Source: Terrabacter sp. Ter38
GTDB lineage: Bacteria > Actinomycetota > Actinomycetes > Actinomycetales > Dermatophilaceae
NCBI RefSeq assembly: GCF_024519435.1
Contig: NZ_JALJRZ010000001.1
Span: 124,001-188,000 of the forward strand
Reading direction: 5' to 3'
DNA length: 64,000 nt
The translations under genes were made by a program, and so were the position numbers. The first letter of the stretch is position 1. Each line of letters starts with the position of its first letter. Under the pieces are notes generated by a model. The model did no database searches. It saw only the letters and a list, made by a program, of their open reading frames with translations, and was not told the origin of the DNA. Positions 60,198 to 64,000 of the stretch are shown here, one piece after another.

Positions 60198-61957
60198 GCA
60201 CCATCAACGAGACTCGTCCTGCGGACGCACTCCGCGCCGGCGACCGCCAGGCCGACGAGCACGCGTCCGCCACCAAGCCGCTCGGCGGCATCGCGGGGTG
60301 GATGGATGACCGCCTCGGCGGTGCGAAGGGTGTCTCCTTCCTCGCCAAGAAGGTCTTCCCCGACCACTGGTCGTTCATGCTCGGCGAGATCGCGATGTAC
60401 TCGATGATCGTCTGCCTGCTGACCGGCGCGTTCCTCACCTTCTGGTTCGTGCCTAGCGCCAGCCAGGTCGTCTACGACGGCTCCTACGTCCCGCTCCAGG
60501 GCGTGACGATGTCGGACGCCTACCGTTCGACGCTCGGGATCTCCTTCGACATCCGCGGTGGTCTGCTCATCCGTCAGATCCACCACTGGGCCGCCTTGAT
60601 CTTCGTCGTGTCGGTCTTCGTCCACATGGCTCGCGTCTTCTTCACGGGCGCCTTCCGCAAGCCGCGTGAGATCAACTGGGTCTTCGGCACCATCCTGTCG
60701 CTGCTCGCCTGCATCGAGGGCTTCGCGGGCTACTCGCTCCCCGACGACCTGCTCTCGGGCACCGGTATCCGCGCCATGAACGGCTTCATCCAGTCGGCGC
60801 CGGTCATCGGCTCCTACATGTCGTACTTCATCTTCGGCGGCGCCTTCCCGGGCGAGGCGATCATCCCGCGCCTCTACTCCGCGCACGTGCTCCTCATCCC
60901 GGCCATCCTCGTGGGCCTGTTCACGGCGCACATCCTGCTCGTCTTCCTGCACAAGCACACGCAGTTCCCCGGACCGGGCCGCACCAACAAGAACGTCGTC
61001 GGCTACCCGCTCCTGCCGGTGTACATCGCCAAGGCCGGTGGCTTCTTCTTCATCGTGTTCGGCGTCATCGCCCTCATCTCGGCCGTCGTGACGATCAACC
61101 CGATCTGGGCCTACGGTCCCTACGACCCCTCCCCCATCACCGCGGGCTCCCAGCCCGACTGGTACATGGGCTTCGCCGACGGTGCGCTGCGACTGCTGCC
61201 CGGCTTCCTCGAGTTCGAGACGTTCGGCTTCACGTGGAGCATGAACATCTTCCCGGGCTCGCTCGTCCTGCTGCCGCTCATGTGGACGATCATCGGCGTC
61301 TACCCCTTCGTCGAGGCGTGGGTGACCGGTGACAAGCGCGAGCACCACCTGCTCGACCGCCCGCGCAACGCGCCGACGCGCACTGCCATCGGCATCGCCG
61401 GGATCTCGATGTACGTCGTGCTCTTCCTCGCTGCCGGCAACGACCTCATGGCGATCAAGCTGCACCTGTCGATCAACGACATCACGCAGACGCTGCGTGT
61501 GCTCTTCTTCGTCGCACCGCCGGTCGCCTTCTGGATCACCAAGCGCATCTGCCTCAGCCTGCAGCGCGCCGACCGCCAGAAGGTCCTCCACGGCCGCGAG
61601 ACGGGCACCATCTGGCGGCACGCTGACGGTCGCTTCGAGGAGATCCACGCTCCGCTCACCCCCGACGAGCGCTGGGCCCTGGTCCAGCACGAGTCCCACC
61701 AGCCGCTCGAGCTCACGGCGGGCAAGGACGTCAACGGCGTCGACAGCCCTGTCGCCCGCAAGGAGCGCCTCCGGGCGAAGTTCTCGAACTTCTACTTCCG
61801 CGACCGCGTCCCCCCGGCCACCCCGTCCGAGCTCGAGGCGGCCCACCACGAGCACGACGCCCACGCGGCCGCGCCCGAGGGTGGTCACGAGGCCATCGAG
61901 CCCGCAGGGGCCAGCCAGGAGCGAGAGACGATCAAGGCCGACAAGCAGCCCGGCTGA
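60194..61957 (+). CDS. qcrB: bc1 complex cytochrome b subunit
   Basis: 587-residue cytochrome b. Helices with haem-b histidines include RQIHHWAALIFVVSVFVHMARVFF and HVLLIPAILVGLFTAHILLVFLHKH. The quinol site is represented by the PDW motif (here SQPDWYMGF). A hydrophilic C-terminal extension of roughly 50 residues rich in His/Glu ends the protein; similar tails occur in actinobacteria. Target family of menaquinol-site inhibitors. The operon ends in a strong hairpin 30 bp later. Confidence 0.95.
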   Translation: MSTINETRPADALRAGDRQADEHASATKPLGGIAGWMDDRLGGAKGVSFLAKKVFPDHWSFMLGEIAMYSMIVCLLTGAFLTFWFVPSASQVVYDGSYVPLQGVTMSDAYRSTLGISFDIRGGLLIRQIHHWAALIFVVSVFVHMARVFFTGAFRKPREINWVFGTILSLLACIEGFAGYSLPDDLLSGTGIRAMNGFIQSAPVIGSYMSYFIFGGAFPGEAIIPRLYSAHVLLIPAILVGLFTAHILLVFLHKHTQFPGPGRTNKNVVGYPLLPVYIAKAGGFFFIVFGVIALISAVVTINPIWAYGPYDPSPITAGSQPDWYMGFADGALRLLPGFLEFETFGFTWSMNIFPGSLVLLPLMWTIIGVYPFVEAWVTGDKREHHLLDRPRNAPTRTAIGIAGISMYVVLFLAAGNDLMAIKLHLSINDITQTLRVLFFVAPPVAFWITKRICLSLQRADRQKVLHGRETGTIWRHADGRFEEIHAPLTPDERWALVQHESHQPLELTAGKDVNGVDSPVARKERLRAKFSNFYFRDRVPPATPSELEAAHHEHDAHAAAPEGGHEAIEPAGASQERETIKADKQPG

Positions 61958-61985
61958 CGTCTCATCGCCTCCGGCGACACCGACA

Positions 61986-62020
61986 CGAGAGGGACCTCCC
62001 GCCGCGGGAGGTCCCTCTCG
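61986..62020 (+). terminator. terminator of the ctaE-qcrCAB operon
   Basis: A perfect 16-bp stem (61986-62001 with 62005-62020) with a three-base loop begins 28 bases after the qcrB stop. It is among the longest uninterrupted stems noticed in the window. Confidence 0.88.
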
Positions 62021-62259
62021 GCGTCCGGTGACGCACCACGACCCGAGAGGTCGGCCTGAGAACGGCCTGAGACGCCGTCGAGGGCAGCTGGGCGCACCAC
62101 CCGTGCCCCCGTGTGCCCGAACGACAATGCCGCCCTGTCCGTCCCCACGATGGTCATCACTCCCCTGTCGACCGCGTCGGAGTGAGTCCTCGAGCGTCGC
62201 ATCGAGCGGGCCACGCCTACCCTTCGGGTCCGGCATGACCCGCGTGACAGACTCGGGTC

Positions 62260-62610
62260 ATGCACCTGTCGGAGGCGGAGTTCGAGGAGGCGGTCGGGGA
62301 CGCCCTCGACTCGATCCCCGAGGACCTCGCCCGCGCGATGGACAACGTCGTCGTCCTCGTCGAGCAGGAGCCCCCGCCCGATGATCCCGACCTGCTCGGG
62401 GTCTATGACGGGATCCCGTTGACGGAGCGGGACGGCTGGTGGGACGCGGGCTCGCTCCCTGACCGCATCACGATCTTCCAGGGCCCGCTCGAGCGCATGT
62501 GTGACACTGCGGCCGCGCTGCGCGAGGAGATCGCCATCACCGTCGTCCACGAGGTGGCCCACCACTTCGGCATCGACGACGACCATCTCCACGAGCTGGG
62601 CTGGGGCTGA
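62260..62610 (+). CDS. metallopeptidase family protein (zincin)
   Basis: 116-residue small zincin. The family pattern is visible: an acidic N-terminal half with VYDGIPLTERDGW, then VVHEVAHHFGIDDDHLHELG, where His97, Glu98 and His101 form the HExxH site and a downstream Asp/His may complete it. The role is unknown; such proteins are widespread in actinobacteria. It has no signal peptide and no clear ribosome binding site. About 300 bases upstream hold only the operon terminator and no other gene I can support. Confidence 0.87.
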   Translation: MHLSEAEFEEAVGDALDSIPEDLARAMDNVVVLVEQEPPPDDPDLLGVYDGIPLTERDGWWDAGSLPDRITIFQGPLERMCDTAAALREEIAITVVHEVAHHFGIDDDHLHELGWG

Positions 62611-62703
62611 GGTCCCTCAGCGCACCTCGCGGCGCCCTGCGGCGTCCGACAGCGCGACGTCTCGCACCCGGGACAGTTTGTCCGCTCCACCCGGGAGCGC
62701 CCC

Positions 62704-62732
62704 TTGTCGTCGCCGCCGGCCGGGGATACCGT
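62704..62732 (+). promoter_or_regulatory. predicted promoter of the 14-codon transcription unit
   Basis: TTGTCG (62704-62709) and TACCGT (62727-62732) are separated by the optimal 17 bp. The predicted start is near 62739, 30 bases before the small ORF. Confidence 0.55.
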
Positions 62733-62769
62733 CGAGGAACCGTTCAACCGATCGGATGGAGGTGCTCAG

Positions 62770-62814
62770 ATGTTCTCTCCCACACGATCGCACTGCGAGC
62801 CGCTCGGACCGTGA
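62770..62814 (+). CDS. 14-residue small ORF with its own signals
   Basis: ATG at 62770 with GGAGG seven bases upstream encodes MFSPTRSHCEPLGP and stops at 62812-62814. A predicted promoter precedes it and a perfect 14-bp hairpin follows 15 bases later. The whole unit would give a transcript of about 125 nt. It may be a small protein, a leader-type peptide or simply a small RNA; no downstream gene on this strand exists for it to attenuate within the window. Confidence 0.45.
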   Translation: MFSPTRSHCEPLGP

Positions 62815-62829
62815 AGGTCAGGGTCGGAT

Positions 62830-62859
62830 CGAAGGGGAAGGCCACGGCCTTCCCCTTCG
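62830..62859 (+). terminator. terminator of the small transcription unit
   Basis: A perfect 14-bp inverted repeat (62830-62843 with 62846-62859) with only two bases between the arms, so the tip will open in RNA. It follows the 14-codon ORF. Confidence 0.75.
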
Positions 62860-62980
62860 CGCTGTCCGGGGCCCGGAAGCCCGCGTCGTCACGTGCGCGA
62901 TGACGTCTCCTCACCGCTGCACGTCGCACGGCTGGCAGGGGGTCTTGCCGGCCCGATGCGCTCCGGCCGGGCACGACGAA

Positions 62981-63005
62981 GGGCCCCGGTGGACGACCGG
63001 GGCCC
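62981..63005 (-). terminator. terminator of the ctaD-ctaF transcript
   Basis: A perfect 10-bp stem (62981-62990 with 62996-63005) and five-base loop lie 21 bases beyond the ctaF stop. Confidence 0.75.
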
Positions 63006-63026
63006 GTGCGACGTCAGGCTGGTCGA

Positions 63027-63428
63027 TCAGATGGAGTACTCGCCCGAGAAGGACTCGAAGACCCACAGGCACACGGCGACGACCGCGAAGACCGCGCCGA
63101 TGATGAAGAGCCACCAGCCGATCGCCAGGCCGGCGAACATGATGGCACCCGAGCCGGCCAGCCACAGCGGCGTCCAGGAGCTGGCGACGAAGTAGCCGTA
63201 GTTGCCCTCGGCGTCCTCGATCTCACCGGAGACGTTGTCCTCGGGACGCAGCGGCAGCTTCTTGCCGGTCATCCAGAGGTAGAAGCCGGTGAGCGCGAAC
63301 AGCAGGGCGGTCAGGATCAGCGCCGTGACGCCGATCGGCTCCTCCCACTTGGACCAGAAGCCGTACATGAGCACGACGGGGACGAAGAAGACGAAGAGGT
63401 AGAGGAAGAGCTTGGTCTCGACGCGCAT
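63027..63428 (-). CDS. ctaF: actinobacterial cytochrome c oxidase subunit IV
   Basis: 133-residue membrane protein with four helices: an N-terminal pair beginning MRVETKLFLYLFVFFVPV and LILTALLFALTGFYLWM, then a C-terminal pair. EDAEGNYGYFVASSWTPLWLAG is typical of CtaF. It is the fourth subunit of the aa3 oxidase. Its ATG lies five bases after the ctaD stop. Confidence 0.95.
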   Translation of the reverse strand: MRVETKLFLYLFVFFVPVVLMYGFWSKWEEPIGVTALILTALLFALTGFYLWMTGKKLPLRPEDNVSGEIEDAEGNYGYFVASSWTPLWLAGSGAIMFAGLAIGWWLFIIGAVFAVVAVCLWVFESFSGEYSI

Positions 63429-63433
63429 CGGGG

Positions 63434-64000
63434 TCAGTCCTCACGCTTCTGGGTGCTGGCGGTGGCCTTCTCGGAACCGGCCACGTCGGCCGGCCCCATG
63501 ACCTGGACGAGGGTGCCCTGGTCGGCGACGGGAGCGACACCCGTTGCGGACTCGGGGTGGTGCAGGTCGAACGCGGGGCGCTCGGACCGGATGCGTGGCA
63601 GCGACGTGAAGTTGTGCCGGGGCGGCGGGCACGAGGTGGCCCACTCGAGCGACGCGCCGTAGCCCCACGGGTCGTCGGACTCGACGAGCGGCGCCGTGCG
63701 CCACGTCTTCCAGACGTTGTAGACGAACGGGATCATCGAGGCACCGAGCAGGAACGCGCCCACGCTCGAGACGATGTTCGCGAGCTGGAAGCCCTCCTCG
63801 GGCAGGTAGTCGGCGTAGCGACGGGCCATGCCCTCGACTCCGAGCCAGTGCTGGATGAGGAACGTCATGTGGAAGCCGATGAAGAGCATCCAGAAGTGGA
63901 TCTTGCCGAGCGTCTCGTCGAGCATCCGGCCGGTCAGCTTGGGCCACCAGAAGTAGTAGCCGGAGAACATCGCGAAGACGACGGTGCCGAAGACGGTGTA
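63434..64000 (-). CDS. ctaD: cytochrome c oxidase subunit I, C-terminal part (runs off the window)
   Basis: The last 188 residues of subunit I: helices with [38 protein letters not shown] and [23 protein letters not shown], then the conserved tail [15 protein letters not shown]. The catalytic haem and CuB histidines lie upstream, outside the window. The gene continues past base 64000; ctaC is expected further on by analogy with other actinobacteria. Confidence 0.95.
   Translation of the reverse strand, partial: YTVFGTVVFAMFSGYYFWWPKLTGRMLDETLGKIHFWMLFIGFHMTFLIQHWLGVEGMARRYADYLPEEGFQLANIVSSVGAFLLGASMIPFVYNVWKTWRTAPLVESDDPWGYGASLEWATSCPPPRHNFTSLPRIRSERPAFDLHHPESATGVAPVADQGTLVQVMGPADVAGSEKATASTQKRED

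Noticed and set aside
62744-62974. Minus-strand open frame opposite the 14-codon unit
   Set aside because: It crosses the perfect hairpin, has no ribosome binding site and is Arg/Ala-rich without conserved character.
1-64000. Mobile elements, prophage, CRISPR arrays, tRNA or rRNA genes
   Set aside because: No transposase, integrase, phage structural protein, regularly spaced repeats, tRNA-like cloverleaf with T-loop, or rRNA sequence was seen; composition is even throughout apart from the small AT-rich patch at 35.7 kb.

Overview
The window reads as ordinary core chromosome of a very GC-rich actinobacterium. Start codons are often GTG, coding density is high, and the gene set is actinobacterial: SepH, DUF5998, DUF3040, DUF7455, PASTA kinase, class II DAHP synthase, and the qcrCAB/ctaE/ctaF respiratory branch. 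Gene order from about 33 to 64 kb follows the Mycobacterium tuberculosis Rv2172c-Rv2200c region (metF, idsA, Rv2175c-type regulator, pknL position, aroG, plsC-like, SRPBCC, fadD15, dnaQ-GIY-YIG fusion, trpD, ctaE-qcrCAB, cta genes). Protein character suggests Micrococcales, perhaps near Intrasporangiaceae/Dermatophilaceae; that placement is an inference. I see no rRNA, tRNA, CRISPR array, insertion sequence, prophage or integrase.

Layout. 0.4-11 kb: a small conserved protein, inositol-phosphatase family enzyme, ferrochelatase, TRIC-type channel, the division protein SepH, thymidine kinase, a nucleotide-phosphodiesterase-like enzyme, DUF5998, a large GNAT/acyl-CoA-ligase fusion and a nitroreductase. 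11-23 kb: topoisomerase IV subunit A and, facing the other way, subunit B, with a six-gene MoxR/DUF58/von Willebrand A operon between them. 23-26 kb: small conserved membrane proteins, DinB and a methyltransferase. 26-32 kb: an SOS mutagenesis operon (DUF6504, HEPN protein, dnaE2) behind a perfect LexA box. 32-41 kb: DUF4126, metF, polyprenyl synthase, Rv2175c-like regulator, LysM lytic transglycosylase, PASTA Ser/Thr kinase, DMT exporter, threonine aldolase. 41-50 kb: DAHP synthase, a MacRS-like two-component pair, acyltransferase, glucokinase and a START-like protein. 50-57 kb: fatty-acyl-CoA ligase, lipoprotein metallopeptidase, nuclease fusion, a stand-alone RAM-domain protein, trpD and a receiver-like protein. 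57.5-64 kb: cytochrome c oxidase subunit III and the bc1 complex, a metallopeptidase, a tiny self-contained transcription unit, then ctaF and the 3' end of ctaD.

The strongest signal that ordinary annotation does not explain is a dispersed DNA word, CGGCATAC. It occurs 30 times by my hand count. Every GCATAC I found in the window sits inside it, on both strands, in all three codon frames and between genes. Secondary points are the SOS operon lacking imuA'/imuB, a 14-codon ORF with its own promoter and terminator, a palindromic operator before fadD15, GTCACA repeats before the LysM enzyme, a duplicated hairpin at 40.1 kb, and many probable leaderless promoters. No wholly new multi-gene system is evident.
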